Assembly: GCA_037893225.1 (NCBI GenBank)
Contig: JAZGUH010000932.1
Location: 558,001 to 622,000, forward strand
Reading direction: 5' to 3'
From: Hippasteria phrygiana
Lineage: Eukaryota; Echinodermata; Asteroidea; Valvatida; Goniasteridae
Length of the DNA stretch: 64,000 nucleotides
Shown here: positions 45,475-57,828 of the stretch, piece after piece
How the letters are laid out: every line of letters starts with the position of its first letter
How positions within the stretch are numbered: the stretch's first letter is position 1
Notes under the pieces: model-generated
What the model was told of the DNA's origin: nothing
Databases searched by the model: none
Seen by the model: only the letters and a program-made list of their open reading frames with translations
Position numbers and translations under genes: made by a program

Positions 45475-45493
45475 ATGGCAGAACAAGACAAAG
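45475..45493 (+). CDS. YTHDC1: YTHDC1 exon 1 (coding part)
   Basis: ATG GCA GAA CAA GAC AAA G followed by donor GTGAGA; ends in phase 1. Short first coding exon, as expected if the rest of exon 1 is 5' UTR. Confidence 0.85.
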
Positions 45494-48400
45494 GTGAGAA
45501 TTATGCAGTCGTAATTTGTCAACTGGGGCCGGGGATGTCGCTAAATTTAAATTTTATTGTCCATTGATTTTAGGCGGTCATGCTATTTATTTAGCGTCAA
45601 CAAGCGTCAACAAACCCGATCAGCGTCAACAAAGCGTCAACAAGCTCAAAATGTAAATTTAAAGGGTGGCTGCAATGAAATTGTACCAACAATTTAATTT
45701 TGTGATGTAGGCTATAACTCTTTTACAATATAAGAAATGTGATTAAAATGTGTTTTCTGTGTTTCTGCCCATTTTTGGTGTTTAATTTTCCCGGAATAAA
45801 GTGCCCCCCTTTCTCTATTGTTTCCGCGCCCCTAAATGCGTGACGTCATCTCGGGAACACAGAAACTCAGCAAGAGTAGTTTGATCAGTGTACGTTTGTG
45901 TACGTGTGGATGTATGCTGTTGTTGACTTGAGGGAACCAGCCACGCGCGATTAAATAGCTTTGGATGAAGGGACCAGGGAAACATTTCTCGTCGCGTTAA
46001 AATCTTCAAACATAATCTTTTGGATCTGAATCTGACAATCAAGTGTCGATTTTAGACTTGTTGATTCAGACACTTCTTCGGAACATTATTGGGGCGAGGA
46101 AGAGGAGGATCTTGGAGCTCTTCCGTACATGTATGAGCCAGAAGGTGAGAGTAACAGCGAAACTACTGAAGACTCCGAACATGCCGAATCGGACTCCCGA
46201 TGCGGAACGCGTGAAAGACTTGAAAACAACGATCCGAGTCCAAATATGACGGTATTTCAGTTCTACTGGAAAGAGGTGAAGACTGACACCATCCTTAGTG
46301 GTGTTTCTGAATCCAGCAACAACACAACGACACGGTATTATCGACGAAAAACATTCACAAAACACTGAAAGCTTTCCGCGACACAGCGAAAACACACGTG
46401 CATGTCAATGCAACGCACGCTCGGTGTACTATGGCCGACCATACCACAGCCAGCCGGGTTCCCGGGATGACGTCACATCGGCGTTACCACTTGATGGGCG
46501 GGGCTGATGCATCGTCCGCGCTAGCTCGACCGTATAGCTTCGCGTCACAAGCCCCGCCTTACTGCCGACAGGCCCGTCGATTGGCAAGCTTGGGATGGGA
46601 TTGGGCTGAATCTGCGCCTCGCGCACGCGCTAAAGATGTTTTTTCGTCAATTTCGCGTTCCACGGGCGCCGCCATTTTGGATTACAGGGCGCCGCCATGT
46701 TTTTTTGTTTTGTTTTGTTTTCCGCTCGCCGCCCGACCCGGAGACATAAAAAATGGCCTTACATGTACATGTACATGTACATGCACAAAATAATTTTTAC
46801 ATGCACACAAAAGTGTGCACATTAGTCATATCCCAAAAGAACAATATAGGGCCTATTTGTTGTTTTAAAATATGTCATGTGTATTCCTACAAATTTTAAA
46901 ATTTAGCTATTGTCCCCTTGCGTACGGATGACGGGATACCAGGTACGTAATTAGGGCTAAAAAAAAAGTACGTGCACGGTGTGCACGTTGTACCAGAGGT
47001 TTACATCACAGATGAAAAAGTACATGCACCAGTGCATGCGTGCACCCGTCTAAATCGACCACTGTGCAGTTCGCTGCATGTAACTGCACATACCTACCTT
47101 GTACACTGGGGAAAGACGGTGGCATTCATTGCGGTTGCTTGCACTTGACCAAGGCTAGCAACAAAGCAACGCGCACGCGCAGATGCGCTACAGGGGTTGA
47201 CAATTGCCATACTCCTCGATCTCAAGACGAGTTTTCTAGTGTGTAGTACACACTGATCTCCATGTATAGCAGAGATCAGTGGTACATAGTACATTGTACA
47301 CTGGGAATAAGACGGTAGCATTCAGTGCGGTTGTTTGCATGCACTGTACTTGATACGCACGGCGCGGAGGGTAAATCGCGCGGAAATGAATTCTAATGAT
47401 AAATGATCATACAGATAATAAATGTGAAATTGTTGTAGAAACGGTGCATGCAAATGAGTCATTCCACCAGGCATGCCGGGTTGGGACACAGTGTGTGATA
47501 TGACCATATAACTAAAACCATCATTACATTTAAAATTCAGTCATTTCATGTGACATCCATCTTTGGGTGTGAGGTTCTTTGAGAAAGTTTGTAATGTAAG
47601 TTATATTTTAACAAAAATATGATAAAAAGTGTGTTATTTTGATGTAAAATAGATGTAACATGGACACTATGTCCAACATTTCCATTTTTGTGTTTTTTCA
47701 ACACTTTAATAAATTAATATATGAAATTCATTATGTACACTAATTAAAGACACACTTTGCAACAATGAAACACCTTTTTTTACGGCAGTCAGTGTCCAAA
47801 TATTGCAGAGATAGCAAGAATTTGAAGAATCTGTGCAGACGTAACATGGACACCATGATAGACCATGACCATACATATATTTCTGCTGTTGTGCTGCATT
47901 TGGATATTGAATATCATAACAAATGTTTATTGTGTTGCAGTTTGTGTCTTGTAATTAGTATACAGAGTGAGTTTGCATAATTATTTACATAAGTGTTGAA
48001 AATGTTACAAAAGCAAATGTGCATTTTCATGTCACACCATGTCAGTACTAAATTTATATGTACGTCCAGACTTCCTTAATTTTTCATCATTAAATAAATA
48101 ATTATGCAACTTACTATATATACTAACTACAATACACTCAATGCTACAAGAAAACACTTTGTTATGGTTGCCAGTGTCCAAATACATGTAGCTCAGAAAC
48201 AGCAAGAACAAAAAGACCATACATTGTACATGTGTAGACGTAACAGTGGACACAGTGTCCATGTTACGTCCACACTCGCGTCTATATATTCTTGCTGTCT
48301 CTGCTATATTTGGACACTGACTACCATAAAAATATGTTCTTGTGTTGCATAGTACATCTTTTAATTAGTACACATGGTGAATTTCCCATATTTATATTTA

Positions 48401-51400
48401 AAGTGTTGAAAAAACACAAAAATGGAAATATGGACGTGTCCAATGTTACAGCAAACTGGTTACGTCAAACTGACACATTTTTAAACATATTTTTTGTAAA
48501 ATATAATTTACATGATATAAAACTTTCTAAAATATTACCCACCCAAAGACTGATGTTACATGAAATAACTGAATCAAATGTACATGTAATAGTACTTTTA
48601 AAGATATGGATAAATGTCACACATCGTGACCCAACCTGGTGGAATGACCCAAATGCAAAATCCAGTTCTTGAACGTGCTGTTTACGTAATGGGAAAAATG
48701 TGTGTCCAAAAAGTGTATTCTACAAGTAATTTTGCGGGTACTAGATCATTATAAATGATGGCATTCAAGCCTGGATGATTTACTTGAAATTACATGAAAT
48801 TGCTCGTAACGTTAAGGCCCTCCTTTCTTGACCTGTGGTTGTGATTATTGTGACTTTTTTTAACCATTGTTTTCCATTTTGAAACTTATAATTTATCTGT
48901 TGTATCAGGTGAGGATGTGGTGGACCTCATGGCGCCAGTAGATGACGAGTTTGCCGAAGAAATGGACACTTCACCAGCTGAAAAGAAACCAGGTTGTTGC
49001 AATAGTGTTTAGCTTGACTGCCTCTGGCGGTACATGCTATCACCTGTAAAGTGCTGTAATACAGAGCTTTGTGATTTTATGTCCAGCCAGGAGGAGTCCG
49101 GTTACTTAAATGTAGTGTACACGATTGGTAATCCTTCAATTTTTGTTTACTGAATTATTACGAAATACATTACTAGACTGTAAGTTAATAGTAGTCTCAA
49201 TCATCCTGTGAAATGATGGCACCAGATGTGCTGTCGCTGTCAAGAAAATTAGAAATATATATCGTTTTCCAACGATTTCCAGCTGGAAATCGTTGGGAAA
49301 ACTGCCCTGTAGCCGTTAGTCAAGGCACGTGTGGCAACCCGGACGAGTAGCGCGCCCCAGACATGATGGCTCCATGGCATATCTGGGGCACGTCACGCGC
49401 CCATATGATGCACGATATGGGGCAGAGGGAACCCCCCCTCTTTTGTGTTGGTCATTGTGTTCCCGGAATCTCAGGAATTCTTTTCAGAGGTCTAGGGGGG
49501 ATGTGTTAGGTAACAATAGTCTGGAGAGTGTATAGGGTATAGGGACAAAAGGGGGGTACCCCTCTGCCCCATATCGTGCTGGGTATACACACACCCAGAT
49601 AGCCACGCGTGCCTTGACTAAAGGCTATCATCCGCCCGACGGTTGAAAATGAGCGCCGTTTTTCTCTCGTTTTTTTGCCATCCAACAACGCAAAACTTTG
49701 AACAGGTCAGTGGAACGATATTTCCCATAAAATACTAACCCCCAAATCCACCCATTTCTGAAAATTGCAACAATGACCAATCGTGTACACTGCCTTTAAT
49801 CTCTTTATTATTAATGACGGCCATGGCCACGGTTTGAAAAAAGACCACTTGGCCAGTTGACGTCTATACATTGACATGCATTCCTGTGAGTACTCATTGC
49901 TCATTCCATTGTTTGCTTATTGTTTGCATTATGCATAACTGCACAAGCTGTCTTGGCATACCAGTATCCCTTTAACCCTAACCCACCTCAATCCTCTAAA
50001 ATCCTCCTTGCAGTTTTAGAAGATTTTGGAGGAATGAGGATGAATGGTATTTCAAGAAAAAGAGGATTTTGGAGTATTGCGGATGAATGGTGTTTCAAGC
50101 GAGGAGGATTTTGGGTGTTTCAAAAAAGGAGGATTTGAGGATTGAGGATGAATGGTGTTTGAGAAACAGGATTTTAGAGGATTGAGAGTGAATGGTGTTT
50201 AAGAAACAGGAGGATTTTAGAGAAACATAAATGCAAAAATTTGGAGGATTTTGCAGGATTGTATTTTTTGGTTCAGGGCAATTGGAGGATTTTGGAGGAT
50301 TGGGGATGGTTCCTAGCAAAAAGGGTCTAGGGGGTAAGGGTTAATAAAAGGCAGCCAGAAGGGGTTAATGTCATTGTGGTCAATAGTTTGTACACACATA
50401 CTATCATCCAATATAAAAAAGCATGTGAACTTTAATACTGAAAGTTTCCAATGTTTGTCAGGACATTTTGTCGTAATGTGGTACCATTGTTAAAACCCTA
50501 ACTCCCTCCATCATTTTTCCTCCAAGTACATGTAACCCGAATCCTCCCAAATCCTCTGATGGGGACCAATGCATGAATTCTCCAAGGGGTTTTCGTAAAC
50601 ACCCTAGTAACCTCAATCCTCCGAAATCAACCAGCATCAGATTGGGCCTGATGACCTGGATCCTCCATTTTCCTCCAGAGGCAAAATCCCTGTAGTTGAT
50701 GGAGTAGCACCAATTAAGATCAAAATTATTGAGTTTTCCTCTTGTTCTTCATTTGAATGCACGGACAATGAACACAATTGAACATTCGTTGAATTTAAAC
50801 GGGAATAAAGACGTGCATTCAAATTCAGACGAAAATGAACGACATATTTTCAGAAGTGAATGAACACTTGACGAAATTGGCAGGGAAACCTATCAAAGGA
50901 ACTTAAGACTGCAAAAACGTTTCTTCAGTGATAATTGTAGCCTTAACCCTAACCCCAACCCCCTAGACCCTTTTTGCTAGGAACCATCCTCAATCCTAAA
51001 AAATCCTGCAATTACCCTGCCCCAAAAAATGCATTCATCCTCGATCCTCAAAAATCCTCATGTGCTTTAAACACCGTTCATCCTCAATCCTCCAAAATCC
51101 TCTGCTTGAAACACCATTCATCCTCAATCCTCCAAAATCCTCTTTAAAAAAAATACAATTCATCCCCAATCCTCCAAAATCCTCCTTGCTTGAAACACCA
51201 TTCATCCTCAATCCTCCAAAATCCTCTTTTATAAAAAATACCATTCATCCTCAATCCTCCAAAATCCTCCAAAACTGCAAGGAGGATTTTGGAGGATTGA
51301 GGTGGGTTAGGGTTAATACATAATGTTTTAAGAAAGTCTTCAATTTTTTCTAATTTTGTGTATAAATCTCGAGTGAAAGAAATCGCAAGGTATGAATTCC

Positions 51401-54400
51401 CAAACGACTGCTAGAGAATAATGCCCTCAATCCTACAAAATTTAACTTCCAAAGACCCTCAATCCTCTAAATTCTTCCTTTTGGCAAAGAGGATTTTGGA
51501 GGATTTGGGAAGGTTAGGGTTAATGAATATTTTAACAGAGTGATCATGACAAGGGCTGTTGCAAGAATTAAAAAACAAATCAAAACTAAACAAAAAGTTT
51601 TAAAATTGATATATTTTCCGAAAACAAATATTACTTTTTCTTGTTTCAAAGAGACTTAGCATTTAACAAATGTGGGAACAAGTTTTTTAATAAGTTTTTA
51701 AAAATTGAAATTTTTGTTGGATGAAGCTGTTAAATATATATAAATTTCATACATTTATTGATATTGAGTCCAACATTCCTTAACTTAAGATTGATTCTCT
51801 TCTTTCATGTCTTTCAAGTAAAATTGTGCCATATTCTTTAGGCAGGCCTGGAACAAGGAGGGGCAAGGTAGTTTTCCATTGTCAAAGGGCACTTGCATTA
51901 GAAAATGAATATTGTCTGTGGGAACATTTCAATAAAAGCAAGGACCAGGGGCAATGGAGTCAGTTTTCCTCTGATGCCTCTGTGATGTTCCAGGCGTGCT
52001 TATGCCTTTATAATCCTAAGTTCATTTAATTTTCTCCCTTGATACATGTTATCTCCAGCCAAAGGGCAGACGCCTCCATTGGCTAAAAAGACCACACCTA
52101 GGACGACGAAGCCCAGCAGTACCAAGGGGACCAAGACAACAAAGACGCCTAAAACAACTACATCCACCCCAAAGTCTGCCTCTCAGACCTCAGGGGATGT
52201 CACCTCTGGAAAGGACTCAGAATCACCAGCTGTGGGAGTAAAGACGGCCCCCATCAGCAGCAAGACCAAGAGAGCCACCAAGAAGACGCCCTCCAGAGAA
52301 GCGTCTTCCGGAACCAAGAGCAACAGAGCCAGGGCCTCTAAGAAAACTTCCCAGGGTCAGGACAGAACCGCAAGCAGTACAAAGACGCCCACCGTATCCA
52401 TTAAGAAGGAGCCAGAGGAAGGTGAAAGTGGTAAGAGAGAGGAGACGGTGACGCCGGCTCCACAGGAGGAGGTGCAGGAGGAGAAACAGGAAGAGGAGGA
52501 GCTTATCATTTCCCCGCCTCCGCCCAAGAAGTCTAAGCTGAAGGCATCCAGCAAGACAGGCACAGCAACCAAGAAGAAAATCACTTCAGCTCCCAAAGAG
52601 GTATGAGAGGCATGAACTGAAAAAACAAAAACCTTACCCCCAAGGCTTCTGGTCGTGTACCTTCCCAAATCTGCCAAAACACTTTTGTTGCATACAAAGT
52701 GCTGCACTACCAAATTGATGCATATTGTGGTGCAGTCAAGCTCCTCGACGTGTGAGTGATCCTGTCATACCTTGGTTCTTTGTCAGTTTGCTATGTTGAC
52801 ACTGCAGCAAATACGTGAAATCTCGATAAGTCAAAACCGGCTAACTCGAAGTAAGAATTTATTCCCGTGAAAAGAATAGCAAATCATGTTTAAACATGCC
52901 CACACTAACTCAAAATTTTGGACCGGTAACTCCAGATAAGTCGAACTCAAAATCGCCAGGTGTAGAAATAAACTTGCATAATTAGGCCACAGAAGAAACT
53001 GGAATCCTTTTGTTAGGTTAAGGAATCTCCCAGGACCGCAATCAATAAACGTAAACTCGGGTATAGATAAGCAACAAAGAGGCTATTAGCATCCATAGTA
53101 TCATTGGAGCAGCTGCCTATTCGCTCCGGTGCAACTTACAATGATCAAAGGGAACTGCTGGTGACCCGTCCAGGAAGGCCGAAGACGCAAAGCGGCCTAA
53201 ATTGTCGCTGTGATCCTTTGAAGAAGCGCCCATGCAACAACGATGCAGTTGGCAATGATTCAAGTGAACTGCTGACCAATTACACAGTCGCAAGTGCTTG
53301 CTGCAGTGACGTATGACAGGTGGCTGGACAAAGGCGCGCCGCACGGGATCGTTTTCTCGAGAGAGGATGCATGCCATATCGAGAGAGGGGGCGCATGCCA
53401 TCTTGAGAGAGGGCGCATGCCATCTCGAAAGAGGGTGCATGCCATCTTGAGAGAGGGCGCATGCCATCTCGAGAGAGGGTGCATGCCATCTCGAGAGAGG
53501 GCGCATGCCATCTCGAGAGAGGGCGCTGTGTCGTGACTACAGAAATGACAGACGAATGGCTACGCAATGGACTGCCTAAGGTTTTGGCGGAAGAGACATC
53601 TTGAACGCCGATGAAACGGGCCTGTTTTATTTTCTCTTGTTGGACCATTCCCTCACACTGAAGGGGGAGACCTGCAACGGCGGAAAGCGAAGCAAAGATC
53701 GCCTAAAAATGCCATGATTTTGTGCTCTATTTCACGGCCGTTACATTGAATATTCGCTTGGTATTCACGTACGTAATCTTTGGGGAAAAACAGGAACCTT
53801 GGGTAACTCGAAACTCCGCTTAACTTGAAATTGGAGCCCATTCCCCTGAGGTTCGACTTATCAAGATTTTACTGTACAATATGCTGGATCCATCAAAATC
53901 CAGCTATTAACCCTAACCATCCCTAACCTGCCAAAATCAAACACCCCATTGTGTTGAATTTTGTGTGATTGGGTACTGTAGAGCCTTGGCACCATCACTT
54001 TGCATGGGACTTGATGCCCTGATTTTGTCTAAGTACAAAGAATGTGCCATTGGTTTACTACACAGTGTTGGAGTTTGTGTGGTTAGGAAAGGATTCTAGT
54101 AAAAAGGCTTGGGCTGTTAGGGTTAAAGGTGTTAGATTTTTGATTAATTTTTATGAGGTTGGGAGGGTTAATGATTATTATTAATTATTAATTCTTTCTG
54201 GTAATGAAACCAAGGATTCCTCAAAAGCGCCCTGGGCACTGTAGCTCGAAAGCCTGAAGAAACCTGTAGAGAGAAGACAATGAGAAGAAGTTACAGTTTT
54301 GGAGGTGGGAGGAAAACCCCAGAAGAATATTCTGGGGAAAACCCACGGAATCAGGTAGGGATTGAAAACCCAATCCACATGTGGACCAGGGCAGGAATTG

Positions 54401-57400
54401 AACCCGGGCCACAGCGGTGAAAGGCGGGGACAGTAACCACTGCGCCAACCTGATTACATATGATTATTATGATGACATAGCTGATGCATGCATAAATATA
54501 AACCAATGACTTCTTCAAATCCTCAGTAATGGGGGTATTGTCAAGGTAGGTTTAAGGCATGCATACAAGATACAAATAATGGAAACTGATTTAAGGCAGA
54601 CAATTCATCTTAATATATTTTCAGGAATCTGTTGTGTGTATGAGTGTCTGTCCGTAATTTGATTATCTCCAGAACCGGGCACTGTATGAAGTTGAAAATC
54701 GGCAGGTGTATTGCTCAGGAGCCAAGAATGTGCACAGTCAAGTTTAAAGTTTGGATGAGTGGTTCTCAAAAAGCTGCAAAAAAGCAGCAATACCGGAGGC
54801 CTAGATCTGCAAACGTGGGAGTATAGACCTCCACGCACTGCTGCACATTTTGAACGGGCACTGCACTGCACTGGGGCATGATCTAATATGCAGATTAGAC
54901 GCATGCGCATCAGTGTTACCAAACAGCTCTTCCCAAGAAACTCACTTCCAAATCTGTGATACACATGTGCAACTTTTCCTCGGATCAGCTGATTTCCTCA
55001 TTTTTCACTTTACGCTTATGCCATTGAAAACTGAAAAACACTGTACAAAGTCTTGTAAAAATTGTAATTTCCTCGTTTTTTGTTAATTCCAAGTTGCATG
55101 CCTGCATGTGGCATGAAAACATACACCTGTGGCTTTTTTTTTAACGAAAGCCAAGAAATTTGTCTGTTTCGAACAGGCACATTACATGTATGAACGGGCA
55201 CTGCACTAGTGTTTTTTTAATTCCAAGGTAAAACTTTTTAATATGATTGATAAAACATAATCCATAATGTGCTTTTGTGAAAAAATGACTCACACATTCA
55301 GTAAGAATTGTTCATAAGAATTTGCGTCGGGATGATGTAAATTCAATATTGGGTTTTTCCCTTCACAGACATATTTTATAAACACTGTATGCTCAGTGTT
55401 CAGTTATTTCTATTTTATTTTATTGGCAGGAGGCGAAGTCAAACCATCATGATCAGGAGGATGCTGTCCAAGGTACATGTATGTCCAGCATTTCCTTGTG
55501 CACTTTTTGGCCTGAGATTCTATCCAAGTTTGCCTTCCAAAACCTTTGCAGGATTCTGCACAAGCAGATTGGCAACAAGGCTTTGAAGTCAATGTGTTTG
55601 TGAAATGCATTGATAGGAAAAGATCTAAAGTATGTGGAATTCAGTATTTGAATTCAGCTTTAAGTCAAGTTCTGAAAGTGTTTCTGTTGTGTGGGGACAT
55701 TACTGTGCATGGTTGAAGTCTAACTGATCATTTGCAGAACATGTGTACCTATGTTATCTTTGAATCAGCAATGATTAGATGTACCCATGTACGCAATTCA
55801 AGGTTGAAAGTGAGGCTCTCATAATACTTAGATCCCACACTTGTGCCTTCAACGGCTTGTGTGGATTCAATTTATAACTATGTTTGGTTATGAAGAAATG
55901 CTACATGTACATGTACGTGTAAAGGCTATGGCACTGAAACGGTTAAGGACTTGGAAACACCCAGTCAATGAACTGTGCTCATTGGTCGTTGATTTTTTAT
56001 CATTGTTGAAGATGACACAAACATCGAGCATACAGAAGATGGCGAAGCAGAAACAGAGGCAAGCATCCCGGGACTTGGCTTTGAGGAGGATGCCAAGAAG
56101 GAAGAACCCAAGGAAGAAGAGGAGACCAGGACAGACGCGATGACGGCTCAGGACCTAGAGGGCTTTGACACTCGCAGCGAGGCTAGCAGCAGCGACGACA
56201 GCGACACCAGCTTGTCTGATGTCAGTGCCGATCATTCTGGTATTGGTAAGTTGTTTCTGTCTGTTTTATAATACAGTGTAAAGCCTGATTAATACAAATA
56301 ATCTGGGTGTCTGTCAAAAGTTGAACACTCTTCAATTGCGATGTTGGCATTCACGTGAAGTATGAAATAAAAAAAGAAAATGTATACCGGAATTGAACTA
56401 TTAACAGATCAGAACAAACAAACGTGATCACCAAACGTGAGGTATCTACCAAAAACATGTAAAAACTGTGTCCAAGTACTTGTAGGGTTAAGTAATGCTG
56501 ATCAGTGTATGTGAATGCAATACTGGACACACTGATCATTGTTATAACATCACTCAACCTTACACCGGGTTTGGCCAATTTAAATCAACGTGATTTAAAT
56601 CAGCCAACCCAAATGTCTTTTCGCATCGGGGCAGTCTGGTTTATATGTAGTGTACACGATTGGTAATCCAATATCTTTTTTCTGAATTATTACGAAATAC
56701 CTTACTAGACTGTAAGTTAATAGTAGTCTCAATTATCCTGTGAAACGATGGCACCAGGTGTGCTGTCGTTGTCAAGAAAAGTGGAAATTCATATCATTTT
56801 TCAACGATTTCCAGCTGGAAATCGTTGGAAAACTGCCCTGTAGCCTTTAGTCAAGGCGCGCGTGGCTACCCGGACGAGTGGCGCGCCCCGGACATGCTGC
56901 CACGCGCGCCTTGACTAAAGGCTATCATCCGCCCCGACGGTTAAAAACGAGTGCCGTTTTTTCTCTTGTTTTTTCGCCATCCAACAATGCAAAACTTTGA
57001 ACAGGTCAGTGGAACGATATTTCCTATAAAATACTAACAGCCAAATCCGCCCATTTCTAAAAAAATTGCAACAATGACCAATCATGTACACTACCTTTAA
57101 ATCAACGTGATTTTAATCGGCCAACCCTGCCTTACACTGTCTTTGACATGTTTTGGGTAGAATACCTTCTCAGTAATCGATAGACTGGTCTGGGTGAGTG
57201 ATCTATCATTTCAAAGATACGATCTTAGGTTAAATTAACCCTAACCCCCCCTGAGCATTTTCACTAGAAACCTTCCACGACCCGTCAAATTTCCAACACC
57301 ATACGTTGACTGTTGCTGGTTAACAATACCAAACCGATCAAACTTCAACAGCCCACTTGCCATAACAGTACACAACCCGTCCAAATCCCAACCCGCCCTT

Positions 57401-57797
57401 AGCTGTTGGGTTTTGATTGAGTGGGTGCACTTGGCCAAATGCACAGCATGAACAGTGGGGACATACAGTAGTATTGGGCGGTTCCCCGGTTCTGCCCGGT
57501 CCCAATATGGGAACCGGAATCCCGAGTCCAATCTTTTCAAGAACCGGGTACTCGCTATGCTCGTTTCAGGCTCCAAAAGAATCGGTTCCATAGTAAATTA
57601 CCCATTCTCTGTGCACAAAACCCAGAGCCGATAATCAGCTCCAATAACTACTATAGGAATTCAATCACGTGAAAGTCCATTACCGGAACATTCACTCTGG
57701 CTAGTCAAAACAATGGCGGGGAAAACCACACTCGCACATGTCACTGAGAGTCAGAGACTTGTTCATTTTGTGCGGGAAAAGGTGAGATTTTAAAATT

Positions 57798-57828
<31 letters not shown>

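Larger units (their letters stand above)
52802..53876 (+). mobile_element. pogo/Tigger-like DNA transposon remnant
   Basis: Left end has AAATCTCGATAAGTC; right end TTCGACTTATCAAGATTTTA then CTGTA, an inverted pair of the Tigger CAGTAAAA.CT.GATAAGTCGAA type. Subterminal AACTCGAA words occur at both ends. It holds a piece of DDE transposase (53604-53714) and a 22-bp minisatellite. In YTHDC1 intron 3. Confidence 0.8.

Noticed and set aside
50937..51316. Telomeric repeat array
   Set aside because: CCCTAAC words occur only at element ends and are not tandem; they are transposon termini next to TTAA.
51826..52029. Extra YTHDC1 exon (67-residue open frame ahead of exon 3)
   Set aside because: No donor in a compatible phase and no similarity to YTHDC1; it runs into a stop 29 bp before the real acceptor at 52058.
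53362..53528. CRISPR-like array
   Set aside because: Repeats are directly contiguous without unique spacers, and the genome is eukaryotic.
53117..53536. Long open frames on both strands, some over 120 residues
   Set aside because: They are translations of the 22-bp minisatellite in the Tigger remnant.
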